A DNA stretch of 22,572 nucleotides from JBBRWV01 sp038248985 (GTDB taxonomy: Bacteria; Planctomycetota; Phycisphaerae; WQYP01), in NCBI GenBank assembly GCA_038248985.1, contig JBBRWV010000056.1, positions 1-22,572 on the forward strand. Direction: 5' to 3'. The notes below the pieces were generated by a model. The model searched no databases. It saw nothing but the letters and a program-made list of their open reading frames with translations, and had not been told where the DNA came from. This document shows positions 14,995-22,463 of this stretch, piece after piece. The position numbers and the translations under genes were made by a program. The first letter of the stretch is position 1; every line of letters begins with the position of its first letter.

Positions 14995-15938
14995 CACCCG
15001 ACCCCCTTCACGCTCCCCGGCACCTCATTCTTCGGCCGCGTCTTCCACCGCCGATGAATCCACAAATACTGCGTCGGATCCGCCCGCACAAAATCCTCGA
15101 TCGCCTTCGTATACCGCGCCGTAATATAATGCACCTCGTTGTCGTAACCCTCCGGCACCGTCGCCCAGTCCTCCGGATAAATAATGTCCTGCACCCCCAC
15201 GTCAAACTCAAACTTGTGACCCCGACGCCGCGCATAACCAATCACCACCGGCACATTGTTCTGCACCGCCAGCAACCCAATCGACTTATACGTGCTCGCC
15301 ATCCGCCCGAAAAACGGCACAAACATCCCCTTCGGCCCCGCGTTCTGATCCGCAATAATCCCCAGCACCCCCTTGTTCTGCAAAACCTCCAACGCATTCG
15401 TCGTCACCCCCCGCTTGCTCAAAATCGTCTGCCCCCGCCGCTCCCGCACCCCCAGCAACCAGTTGTCAATGTGCGGATTATCAATCGGCCGCGCAATCGA
15501 ATACGTCTCAAACCCCAGTGTCGCCAGCGTATACCCCAAAATCTCCCAATTCCCATAATGCCCCGTCAGCACGATGCACCCCTTCGCCCGCAAAAATAAT
15601 TTCAGCGATTCCTCCAGCCCCTTAAAATGCACATACTTGTGCCACGTCTCGATATGAATCATCCGCGTCGTAAACAGCACATCGATCACCAGCTCCACAA
15701 AATGCTGCATCGATTGCTCCGCAATCCACTTCAACTCCTCGTCCCGCTTCTCCGGAAAACTCGCCCGCAAATTCTCCAACGCCCGCTTCCGATGCTTCCG
15801 ATCCACCGCATACAGAAAACTCCCGATCGACTGCGCCGAGTCCAGGTTCTGATTCACCGGAAAAATCCCCAGCATCATCGACACGAACCGCGCGCCGAAA
15901 TACTGTGTCATCGCCGAAATTGCACCGGGTTGAGCCAT
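14994..15938 (-). CDS. Lipid A biosynthesis type lauroyl/myristoyl acyltransferase (LpxL/HtrB family)
   Basis: A 314-aa member of the LpxL/HtrB/LpxM family, which adds secondary acyl chains to Kdo-lipid A at the inner face of the inner membrane. Catalytic H-x4-E is seen in TGHYGNWE (His127, Glu132). Further family segments are GIIADQNAGPKGMFVPFFGR at about 193-212 (the DQ and PFFG signature) and YLWIHRRWKTRP at 291-302. Length is typical (about 300 aa). An N-terminal hydrophobic segment around 14-26 may anchor it. Related enzymes also acylate other glycolipids, so lipid A as substrate is inferred. No strong Shine-Dalgarno precedes ATG 15938. It is divergent from thiD with a 107-base gap and is coupled by TGATG to the membrane protein gene downstream. 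Confidence 0.9.
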   Translation of the reverse strand: MAQPGAISAMTQYFGARFVSMMLGIFPVNQNLDSAQSIGSFLYAVDRKHRKRALENLRASFPEKRDEELKWIAEQSMQHFVELVIDVLFTTRMIHIETWHKYVHFKGLEESLKLFLRAKGCIVLTGHYGNWEILGYTLATLGFETYSIARPIDNPHIDNWLLGVRERRGQTILSKRGVTTNALEVLQNKGVLGIIADQNAGPKGMFVPFFGRMASTYKSIGLLAVQNNVPVVIGYARRRGHKFEFDVGVQDIIYPEDWATVPEGYDNEVHYITARYTKAIEDFVRADPTQYLWIHRRWKTRPKNEVPGSVKGVG

Positions 15939-15997
15939 CCGCGAATTCTAAACCCAAACCCCATCCCCGTCACATCTCCGCCGCTGCGCCCCCTCCC

Positions 15998-16027
15998 TTA
16001 GTGTGTTCCTCCCTTCGCGGTTAATAT
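15998..16027 (+). promoter_or_regulatory. Weak sigma-70-like promoter candidate for thiD
   Basis: In the 107-base gap between the divergent acyltransferase and thiD genes, TTAGTG (15998-16003) and TAATAT (16022-16027) are separated by 18 bases. The match to consensus is only partial (four of six in the -10). It ends 18 bases before the thiD ATG, so any transcript would have a short leader that includes the AGGAGGA ribosome-binding site at 16034-16040. Confidence 0.25.
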
Positions 16028-16045
16028 GCCCCCAGGAGGAAACAC

Positions 16046-16855
16046 ATGTTCACCGCTCTCACCATCGCCGGCTCCGACTGCTCCGGCGGTGCCGGCCTCC
16101 AGGCCGACCTCAAAACCTTCACCGTCCTCGGCGTCTACGGCATGTCCGTCGTCACCGCCGTCACCGCCCAAAACACCTCCGGTGTCTCCGCCCTCCAACT
16201 CCTCTCCATCGACCTCATCCAAAAACAAATCGACGCCGTCGTCTCCGACATCCCCCCCAACGCCTTCAAAACCGGCATGCTTGGCTCCGCCGCCATCATC
16301 TCCGCCGTCGCCGCCTCCATCCAAAAACACGCCCTCGACAACTACGTCTGCGACCCCGTCGTCTTCTCCAAATCCGGCGACCAGCTCCTCGACCCCTCCG
16401 CCATCCACGTCTATCGCCAGGAACTCCTCCCCCTCGCCACCATCGTCACCCCCAACCGCGCCGAAGCCGCCATGCTCGCCAACATGAACCTCGAAGACCT
16501 CCACTCCCTCGCCAGTGTCAAAAAAGCCGCTGAAAAAATCCTCCGCTCTGGCGCCCGCTCCGTCGTCATCAAAGGCGTCAACGGCGGTGGACCCGCCGCC
16601 AGCGACACCATCACCGACCTCTTCTACGATGGCGACCGCTTCCTCGAATTCACCGCCAAACGCCTCACCACCAAAAATACCCACGGCTCCGGCTGCACCT
16701 TCTCCGCCATCCTCACCGCCCTCCTCGCCGAAGGCGTCGAACTCCACATGGCCGTTGACAACGCCCGCTCCTTCATCTCCCAAGCCATCCAGCACCACGT
16801 AAAACTCGGCCAAGGCATCCGCCCCGTCAACCCCCTCGCCCTTACCCCCCAATAA
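16046..16855 (+). CDS. thiD: Hydroxymethylpyrimidine (phosphate) kinase ThiD
   Basis: A 269-aa ribokinase-fold enzyme of thiamine synthesis that phosphorylates HMP and HMP-P. N-terminal ALTIAGSDCSGGAGLQADLK at 4-23 binds the pyrimidine; TAVTAQNTSGV at 37-47, DPVVFSKSG at 103-111, IVTPNRAEA at 133-141, VVIKGVNGG at 173-181 and the anion-hole segment NTHGSGCTFSA at 211-221 (Cys217) are all as expected. The usual DPVMVAKSG is here DPVVFSKSG, a small departure. Length is normal. ATG 16046 follows a near-perfect AGGAGGA at 16034-16040, the strongest ribosome-binding site in the window. No other thiamine gene and no TPP riboswitch is visible; the leader is too short to hold one. It appears to be a single-gene unit. 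Confidence 0.96.
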   Translation: MFTALTIAGSDCSGGAGLQADLKTFTVLGVYGMSVVTAVTAQNTSGVSALQLLSIDLIQKQIDAVVSDIPPNAFKTGMLGSAAIISAVAASIQKHALDNYVCDPVVFSKSGDQLLDPSAIHVYRQELLPLATIVTPNRAEAAMLANMNLEDLHSLASVKKAAEKILRSGARSVVIKGVNGGGPAASDTITDLFYDGDRFLEFTAKRLTTKNTHGSGCTFSAILTALLAEGVELHMAVDNARSFISQAIQHHVKLGQGIRPVNPLALTPQ

Positions 16856-16911
16856 CCAACTCGCCCCACCCCAACCGCCCCGAATGCGGCACCCCCATCC
16901 CTACCCCCAAG

Positions 16912-16933
16912 CCCAAGGATTGAAATCCTTGGG
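16912..16933. repeat. Perfect 10-base palindrome after thiD
   Basis: CCCAAGGATT (16912-16921) and AATCCTTGGG (16924-16933) are perfect reverse complements separated by GA, giving a nine-pair stem with a TGAA loop. It lies 57 bases after the thiD stop. No T-run follows on either strand, so termination is not obvious; it is more like a REP-type palindrome. The rest of the 16856-17472 stretch is AT-richer in the middle (16970-17020) and otherwise holds only the repeats and leader frame listed separately. Confidence 0.65.
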
Positions 16934-17188
16934 TCTACGCCCTCCCCCAAAAACTCGTGTCTTTTGTGAAAAAACCCTCAATAAAAAAACTCTTGACTTA
17001 AAATCTCCATCCTCTCAAAAAATCCCCAAACTTCCATCTTCCGTGCGCCCAATCTCCCCATTTTGTCCCGCCCATTCCTCCCCCATATTTAACTCCCAAC
17101 CCCTTCCGCAATCACCACTTACCGCCCACCTCCCACCCACCCGTGCGCGCAAACTTGGTCACCACGTCCTGCTAGAGAGAGGACTACT

Positions 17189-17215
17189 ATGTATTCAAGG
17201 AGTAAAAACCCATGA
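17189..17215 (+). other. Possible eight-codon leader peptide
   Basis: ATG 17189 opens a frame MYSRSKNP ending in TGA at 17213-17215. AGAGAGGA at about 17174-17182 precedes it at good spacing, and the frame itself contains AAGGAG (17197-17202) placed nine bases before a second ATG at 17212, which overlaps the stop as ATGA. Such an arrangement could be a leader peptide, but the second frame runs through repeat-like DNA, so this may be chance. Confidence 0.25.
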
Positions 17216-17253
17216 CTCTCCCCCCTCCAAATGCCTGTGTCCCAAAAACCAAT

Positions 17254-17324
17254 CCTGATGAGCGCCTTACTCAAAACCTCAGCAAAATCGCATTTTTCAA
17301 AACCGCCCCTGATGAGCGCCTTAC
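17254..17324. repeat. 17-base direct repeat, 54-base unit
   Basis: CCTGATGAGCGCCTTAC occurs exactly at 17254-17270 and 17308-17324, with starts 54 bases apart and an AT-rich spacer containing CGCATTTTTCAAAA. Both copies are non-coding under the chosen start of the vWA gene. It looks like one and a third units of an interspersed repeat. Confidence 0.7.
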
Positions 17325-17472
17325 CCCTCCAACCCGCCCCCAACATCCTCCACTTCCCGCACCCCGCTCACCTGCCAATTCACCATCAAGAAAATCCCCT
17401 CAATTCCGGAACTCCCCCCCTCATCACGCGTCCAATCCTGGCACCATCCCCTTTTCTCTCGGAGGACCAGTC

Positions 17473-19995
17473 ATGTTCACCACCCATCACCCCCGATTTC
17501 AACCCCGTCTTCTCCCCTTCCTCCTCATGCTTCTCCTCCTCCTCCTGACCCCTCTTTCCACCCGCGCCGACGGCCTCATCGTCATCCACAACCCCCCCGT
17601 CTCCGTCCCCGGCCACTTCACCTTCGCCCCCCTCGAAGTCACCTTCCACCACGTCACCGTCGACATCACCGACCAAACCGCCGTCACCTCCGTCGATCAG
17701 GAATTCCTCAACCCCAACAACGCCCGCCTCGAAGGCGACTACATCTTCCCCCTCCCCGCCGGTGCTCGCATCGATAAATTCTCCATGGACATCGACGGCA
17801 AACAGGTCGAAGCCGAACTCCTCCCCGCCGACAAAGCCCGCAAAATCTACGAAGACATCGTCCGCGCCTCCAAAGACCCCGCCCTCCTCGAATACGCTGG
17901 ACGCGCCATGTACAAAGTCCGCATCTTCCCTATCGAACCCAATTCCAAAAAACGCATCCAGCTCAAGTACACTGAACTCCTCACTCAGGACAGCAACCTC
18001 GTCAAATACCACTACACCCTCAACACCGAAAAATTCTCCTCCAAACCCCTCAAAAATGTCTCCGTGAAAGTCACCATCAACTCTGCCGACCCCATCACCT
18101 CCGTCTACAGCCCCTCCCACGAAATCGAGAAAAAACTCCACGGCGAAAACAAAGCCGTCGTCGGCTTTGAAGCCAAAGACATCCGCCCCGATACCGACTT
18201 CGTCCTCTACTACGGCAAAAAAGCCACACCCATCGGCATCAACCTCCTCACCTACCGACCCGATTCCAACAAAGACGGATACTTCCTCCTCCTCGCTTCC
18301 CCCACCGTCTCCAAAACCACCAAACCCATGCCCAAAGACGTGATCTTCGTCATGGACACCTCCGGCTCCATGGCTGGCAAAAAAATCGAGCAAGCCCGCC
18401 AGGCCCTCAAATTCTGCGTCGACACCCTCAACAAAGATGACCGCTTCGACATCGTCCGCTTCTCCACCGAAGCCGAACCCCTCTTCAAATCCGTCGTCGA
18501 CGCCACCGACAATAATCGCAAAAAAGCCGTCGAATTCTCCGAAAACCTCAAAGCCGCCGGCGGCACCGCCATCGATGAAGCCCTCCAGGTCGCCCTCAAG
18601 GAAATCAACGCTGAAACTCCCGAACGCCTCCTCACCAACCGCCTCCGCATGATCGTCTTCATGACCGATGGACTCCCCACCATCGGCGAGCCAATTCCCG
18701 ATCGCATCCTCGCCGGACTCAAAGAAAAAGTCGGCGCCGCCGCCGTCAGCAACACCCGCATCTTCTCCTTCGGCGTCGGTCCCGACGTCAACACCAAACT
18801 CCTCGACCTCATGGCCGAACAATCTCGTGGCTACTCCCAGTACGTCCTCCCCAACGAAAACCTCGAAGTCTCCATGTCCAACTTCTGGGGCAAAGTCCAG
18901 GACCCCATCCTCGCCAACCTCAAACTCGACACCGGCACCGTCGCCGTCTCCAAAATGTACCCCAAGGATCTCCCCGACCTCTTCAAAGGCGATCAACTCG
19001 TCGCCTTCGGCACCTATTCCAAAGCCGGCAAAACCGCCATCACCCTCAAGGGCCTCGTCAACGGCAAGGAAGAAATCTTCGCCCAGGATGTCACCTTCGA
19101 AGAATCCACCGACGCCTCCAAAGACTGGATCGCCAAACTCTGGGCCACCCGCCGCATCGGCTACCTCCTCGACGAAATCCGCCTCCGCGGCGAATCCAAG
19201 GAAGTCAAAGAGGAAGTCGTCGAACTCGCTCGCAAGTGGGGCGTCGTCACCCCCTACACCGCCATGCTCATCATCGAAGATGAAAAAAATCGCCACGTCC
19301 CCATCGCCGCCCAAACCCTCCGCGAAATGGCCGAAGACCGTGGCGCCGTCGCCGCCAGCAAGGGCGGCATGGACTCCGTCACCCGCCGCGACGAATCCGG
19401 CAGATCCGCCGTCGCCAACTCCGTCAACGCCGACGCCTACAAATCCACCAGTTCGATGGAAGGCCAGCAAAAAGCGGCCGAGCAATCAGACGCACGTCTC
19501 CGCTTCGCCGAAGAAGGCGGCGCTGGCGGCGGCCGCGGCGGCTCACTCGCCAAAGCCCAATCTCCCGCCACCACCCCCAGCCCCACTCTACCCGCCGCCT
19601 CCACCCCTGGCGCTCTCGCCATGGGCGGCAATAAAGGCAAAGAACTCAACCTCGGCACCTACAACCAAAACGGTTGGCAAAATGCCTCCGGCAAAGCCGA
19701 CAAAGACGCCGGATACCGCGTCGTCACCAACTACGCCCAGCAGTCCCGCGTCATCAACAACCGCGCCTTCTACCTCAACGGCAGCCAGTGGACCGACGCC
19801 CGCCTCCAAAATCAAAACGCCGAGCAACTCGCCAAACGTATCCAGATTGCCTTCAACTCCGATGCCTACTTTGACCTGCTGAAAAAATTCCCCGACTCCG
19901 CCCAGTACCTCTCTCTCGGACACAACGTCACCGTCGAACTCGGCGGCACCACCTACGACATCACCGAGGAAATCGCCCAACCCGAGGCGAAATAA
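17473..19995 (+). CDS. Secreted VIT and von Willebrand factor A domain protein
   Basis: An 840-aa exported protein. Signal peptide 1-31 with a leucine-rich core and a likely cut after STRA. A VIT (inter-alpha-trypsin inhibitor) domain at about 50-170 includes YIFPLPAGARIDKFSMDIDG and the KARKIYEDIVR segment. A vWA domain at about 288-450 has an intact metal-ion-dependent adhesion site: DTSGS (Asp295, Ser297, Ser299), Thr365 in GGTAID and Asp399 in MTDG. A Gly/Ala/Pro/Thr-rich linker lies at about 680-720, then a C-terminal domain (about 735-840) with NNRAFYLNGSQWTD and YLSLGHNVTVELGGTTYDI. GGAGGA at 17461-17466 fixes ATG 17473; a longer in-frame start at 17212 would bury the signal peptide behind 87 Pro-rich residues. 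Likely envelope or periplasmic binding or adhesion role; ligand unknown. Confidence 0.93.
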   Translation: MFTTHHPRFQPRLLPFLLMLLLLLLTPLSTRADGLIVIHNPPVSVPGHFTFAPLEVTFHHVTVDITDQTAVTSVDQEFLNPNNARLEGDYIFPLPAGARIDKFSMDIDGKQVEAELLPADKARKIYEDIVRASKDPALLEYAGRAMYKVRIFPIEPNSKKRIQLKYTELLTQDSNLVKYHYTLNTEKFSSKPLKNVSVKVTINSADPITSVYSPSHEIEKKLHGENKAVVGFEAKDIRPDTDFVLYYGKKATPIGINLLTYRPDSNKDGYFLLLASPTVSKTTKPMPKDVIFVMDTSGSMAGKKIEQARQALKFCVDTLNKDDRFDIVRFSTEAEPLFKSVVDATDNNRKKAVEFSENLKAAGGTAIDEALQVALKEINAETPERLLTNRLRMIVFMTDGLPTIGEPIPDRILAGLKEKVGAAAVSNTRIFSFGVGPDVNTKLLDLMAEQSRGYSQYVLPNENLEVSMSNFWGKVQDPILANLKLDTGTVAVSKMYPKDLPDLFKGDQLVAFGTYSKAGKTAITLKGLVNGKEEIFAQDVTFEESTDASKDWIAKLWATRRIGYLLDEIRLRGESKEVKEEVVELARKWGVVTPYTAMLIIEDEKNRHVPIAAQTLREMAEDRGAVAASKGGMDSVTRRDESGRSAVANSVNADAYKSTSSMEGQQKAAEQSDARLRFAEEGGAGGGRGGSLAKAQSPATTPSPTLPAASTPGALAMGGNKGKELNLGTYNQNGWQNASGKADKDAGYRVVTNYAQQSRVINNRAFYLNGSQWTDARLQNQNAEQLAKRIQIAFNSDAYFDLLKKFPDSAQYLSLGHNVTVELGGTTYDITEEIAQPEAK

Positions 19996-20791
19996 AGAAA
20001 GGAAAGAAAGCCGATGGCAGTGGGGGGGGGCAAATCTTCAGCGTCCGCCGATGAAACGCAATCGCCTCGCGCACGTGCAGATCCCAGTAATCCCACGTAT
20101 GCGCCCCGGCAAATTCCTCATACTCGTGCGCGAACTTCTGCTTCGTCAAGTACGCATGAAAATGCCGGTTGTGCTCCAGCAGAAAATCATCCACCCCGCA
20201 GTCAAACCGCACCGCCGGCCGCAGCTTCGGCGAACACTTCTTCGCCAGCGCTTCCAGATCGTTCGGCCCGCCAAAATGCTTCGGACCAAAAACCGCCTCA
20301 CACTCCGTCAGGATCGGCGCAAACTCCTCCTTCCGCGGCTCCTTCTTCCACATCGGCGTCATCATCGCCCCCGAGTGCGAATTCGCCGAACAAAACATCT
20401 CCGGATATTTGAACGCCAGTTTCAACGCCCCATACCCGCCCATCGACAACCCCCCGATCGCTCGCCCCTCCCGCCGCGCAATCGTCGGAAATGTCCGGTC
20501 CACAAACCCCACCACATCTTTGATAATGTGATCCTCATACGCATGCTGCGGATTCGCATGACTGTTCGTATACCATCCCCGCAACACGCTCGGCATCACC
20601 ACGATCATCGGTACTTCCGCGACAAACCGCTCCACGTTGCTCCGTCGCGCCCACATCGAATGGTCATCCGACAGTCCGTGCAAAAGATAATAAACCGGAA
20701 ACGGCCCAGTCCCCTTCTCCGGCAAAAGCACGTTCATCGTCGCTGCGTGTCCCACCGAGTTGCCAAAAAATCGAACTTCCGCCAGTGCCAT
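19961..20791 (-). CDS. Esterase-D/S-formylglutathione-hydrolase-like serine esterase
   Basis: A 276-aa cytoplasmic alpha/beta-hydrolase of the PF00756 esterase type. VYYLLHGLSDDHSMWARRSN at 33-52 gives the HG oxyanion region; IGGLSMGGYGALKLA at 112-126 holds the nucleophile Ser116; likely acid Asp201 or Asp202 in DCGVDDFLLEHNR; His231 in AGAHTWDYWDLHV. No signal peptide in the chosen form. GGGAG lies seven bases before ATG 20791; an in-frame extension to 20920 would add 43 residues of unlikely composition. The natural domain ends near residue 253 (HRRTLKIC); the last 23 residues come from a run of nine C in the sense strand (20030-20022) and a Phe/Pro-rich tail that overlaps the vWA gene by 35 bases. 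The true C-terminus is therefore uncertain. Substrate cannot be told. Confidence 0.88.
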   Translation of the reverse strand: MALAEVRFFGNSVGHAATMNVLLPEKGTGPFPVYYLLHGLSDDHSMWARRSNVERFVAEVPMIVVMPSVLRGWYTNSHANPQHAYEDHIIKDVVGFVDRTFPTIARREGRAIGGLSMGGYGALKLAFKYPEMFCSANSHSGAMMTPMWKKEPRKEEFAPILTECEAVFGPKHFGGPNDLEALAKKCSPKLRPAVRFDCGVDDFLLEHNRHFHAYLTKQKFAHEYEEFAGAHTWDYWDLHVREAIAFHRRTLKICPPPLPSAFFPFFISPRVGRFPR

Positions 20792-20964
20792 AAAATGCTC
20801 CCATGTAGCTATGCCAACGAACTTTTTACAATAGACGATCCCACCTCCCCCAACAACCCGCCCCGCCGCTCCGCCATGAAATTCCCTTACGTCCAGAGTA
20901 TGCTTTCTTCTGCAATTCAAAAATTAGAAAACCGGGCGTCAGAAAGATCGCGGAGGAAATCAAA

Positions 20965-22425
20965 ATGATTCGTGGTTGCTCGCTCCTGCTCTGCGTCCTC
21001 GCCTGTCTCTCCTTCATTTCGCCTACCGCCTTCGCCGAGTACGATCCCACCCCCGATCTCCAGCGCGCCGCCGCCCCGCTCCTCGAATTCGCCTCCTGGT
21101 GCGCCAAATACAAAGCCAAAACCCCCGGACTTGCCGCCCTCGAAGACGCAAAAAAGATCACCGACGTCGCCGCCAAGTCCAATGATATCGCCACCGCTCT
21201 CGAAAAAGCTGATGACGTCAACGCGCAGGACCCCGCCGTCCTCGAAAAACGCCGCATTGCTAACGAAACCGCCGCCCGCGTCTTCGACGTCCTCAGCCTC
21301 CGCAAGCACGAACCCGCCGAGGATGAAAAATACGCCGACTACCAACTCCAGGCGATGGGCATCTCCCCCTCGCCCGCCCGCATGGCCAAACTCCCCGCCC
21401 TCATGGAATCCGCCCTCAAGGACGAAAACTTCGACCGCCTCGACCGTCAGTATCTCCTCGCCTGGCTCGGCACCGACACCGTCACGAAAACCTCCCTGAA
21501 GGTCGATGCCAAGCTGATCGAGTCCGGCAAAATGCCCGCCCTCGCCGAAAAAATCGTCACCCAGGCCCTCCAGAAAAAACGCCTCCTCGTCGCCGCCGCC
21601 GTCCTCAAATCCCTCGCCGTCTCCGACCCCAAAGGCCTCAAAGACGACGCCTACTCCGCCTCCATCGATCTCCTCACCAAAAAAATCCACCGCGTCCAGG
21701 CCCTCGGCCACCCCATGGTCGCCTACATCTCTTTCCCCAAAACCTGGAACCCCGCCGCGAAAACCAACATCCTTGTCTGCTACGCCGGTGCCGGCAAAGA
21801 ACACGAAGGCATCTGCGGCAACTACCGCAGCGCCGTCGGCGAACTCCCCTACATCGTCCTCTCCCCCGTCACTCTCTCCAACACCAACACCGTTGATGAA
21901 AATTCCCACAAAAGTTGGTACCCCGCCGAAGCCATCAAGCCCCTCATCGGAAAAACCCTCACCGGCAATTTCAAAACCCGCATCGACTTCGACGTCCCCG
22001 GCACCACCGCGCTCCTCAAAGGCCTCTTCGAAGCCGTCAACATGGAAAAACACATCTACATCACCGGTGTTTCCGGCGGCGGCTCCCCCTGCTACGCCAT
22101 GCTCATCAACCATCCCGACATCATCGCCGCCGGCGCACCCGCCTGCGCCAACTTCTACAGCCTCGCCGCCGGTCCCGCCAAAGGTGCCGGCGTCCCCGTC
22201 CAGCAACTCTTCGGCGAAAAAGACCAGTACAACAAAACCATCAACGGCGGCACCGGCATCCTCCAACAGGGCGAAAACGCCGCCGCAGTCTTAAAAAAAA
22301 TGGGCTTCACCCTCCCCGCGAAAAAAATAATCCCCAACGCCGGCCACGACCCCCTCGTCAAAAGCGCCTTGGCCTTCTTCGAAGAAATCCGCGCCCAGCG
22401 TGAAAAGAAACCCGCCCCCCAATAA
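20965..22425 (+). CDS. Exported protein with C-terminal alpha/beta-hydrolase domain
   Basis: A 486-aa protein with a signal peptide (hydrophobic 5-20, likely cut after TAFA at 24). Residues about 30-245 are helical and charged (Ala, Lys, Asp, Leu rich) and I do not recognise them. From about 248 there is an alpha/beta-hydrolase fold: PMVAYISFPKTW, NILVCYAGAG, nucleophile Ser370 in ITGVSGGGSPCYAML, possible acid Asp420 in LFGEKDQYN and His461 in PNAGHDPL. This resembles the PHB-depolymerase or dienelactone-hydrolase group in layout, but no specific family is certain. GGAGGA at 20952-20957 places ATG 20965. It is divergent from the esterase gene; the 173-base gap has no clear promoter. Probably periplasmic or cell-surface ester or peptide hydrolase. 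Confidence 0.85.
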   Translation: MIRGCSLLLCVLACLSFISPTAFAEYDPTPDLQRAAAPLLEFASWCAKYKAKTPGLAALEDAKKITDVAAKSNDIATALEKADDVNAQDPAVLEKRRIANETAARVFDVLSLRKHEPAEDEKYADYQLQAMGISPSPARMAKLPALMESALKDENFDRLDRQYLLAWLGTDTVTKTSLKVDAKLIESGKMPALAEKIVTQALQKKRLLVAAAVLKSLAVSDPKGLKDDAYSASIDLLTKKIHRVQALGHPMVAYISFPKTWNPAAKTNILVCYAGAGKEHEGICGNYRSAVGELPYIVLSPVTLSNTNTVDENSHKSWYPAEAIKPLIGKTLTGNFKTRIDFDVPGTTALLKGLFEAVNMEKHIYITGVSGGGSPCYAMLINHPDIIAAGAPACANFYSLAAGPAKGAGVPVQQLFGEKDQYNKTINGGTGILQQGENAAAVLKKMGFTLPAKKIIPNAGHDPLVKSALAFFEEIRAQREKKPAPQ

Positions 22426-22463
22426 CCGCCGCCGACCCTCCTTGCATTTAGGACCAATACCGT

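Noticed and set aside
14973..15599. 208-codon Arg/Pro-rich + frame opposite the acyltransferase
   Set aside because: Shadow frame; the - strand gene has the H-x4-E motif and full length.
15939..16045. TPP riboswitch before thiD
   Set aside because: The gap is shared with a divergent gene and shows no THI-box sequence.
16912..16933. Palindrome as rho-independent terminator
   Set aside because: No T-run on either strand after the stem.
16884..17258. 124-codon + frame in the gap after thiD
   Set aside because: Runs through the palindrome and repeat, Pro/Ser-rich, no ribosome-binding site.
17212..17472. Extended N-terminus of the vWA gene
   Set aside because: Would place 87 Pro-rich residues ahead of a good signal peptide; GGAGGA supports ATG 17473, although an AAGGAG precedes 17212.
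17386..19485. 699-codon - strand frame opposite the vWA gene
   Set aside because: Shadow of C-ending codons, no family motif, no sensible start.
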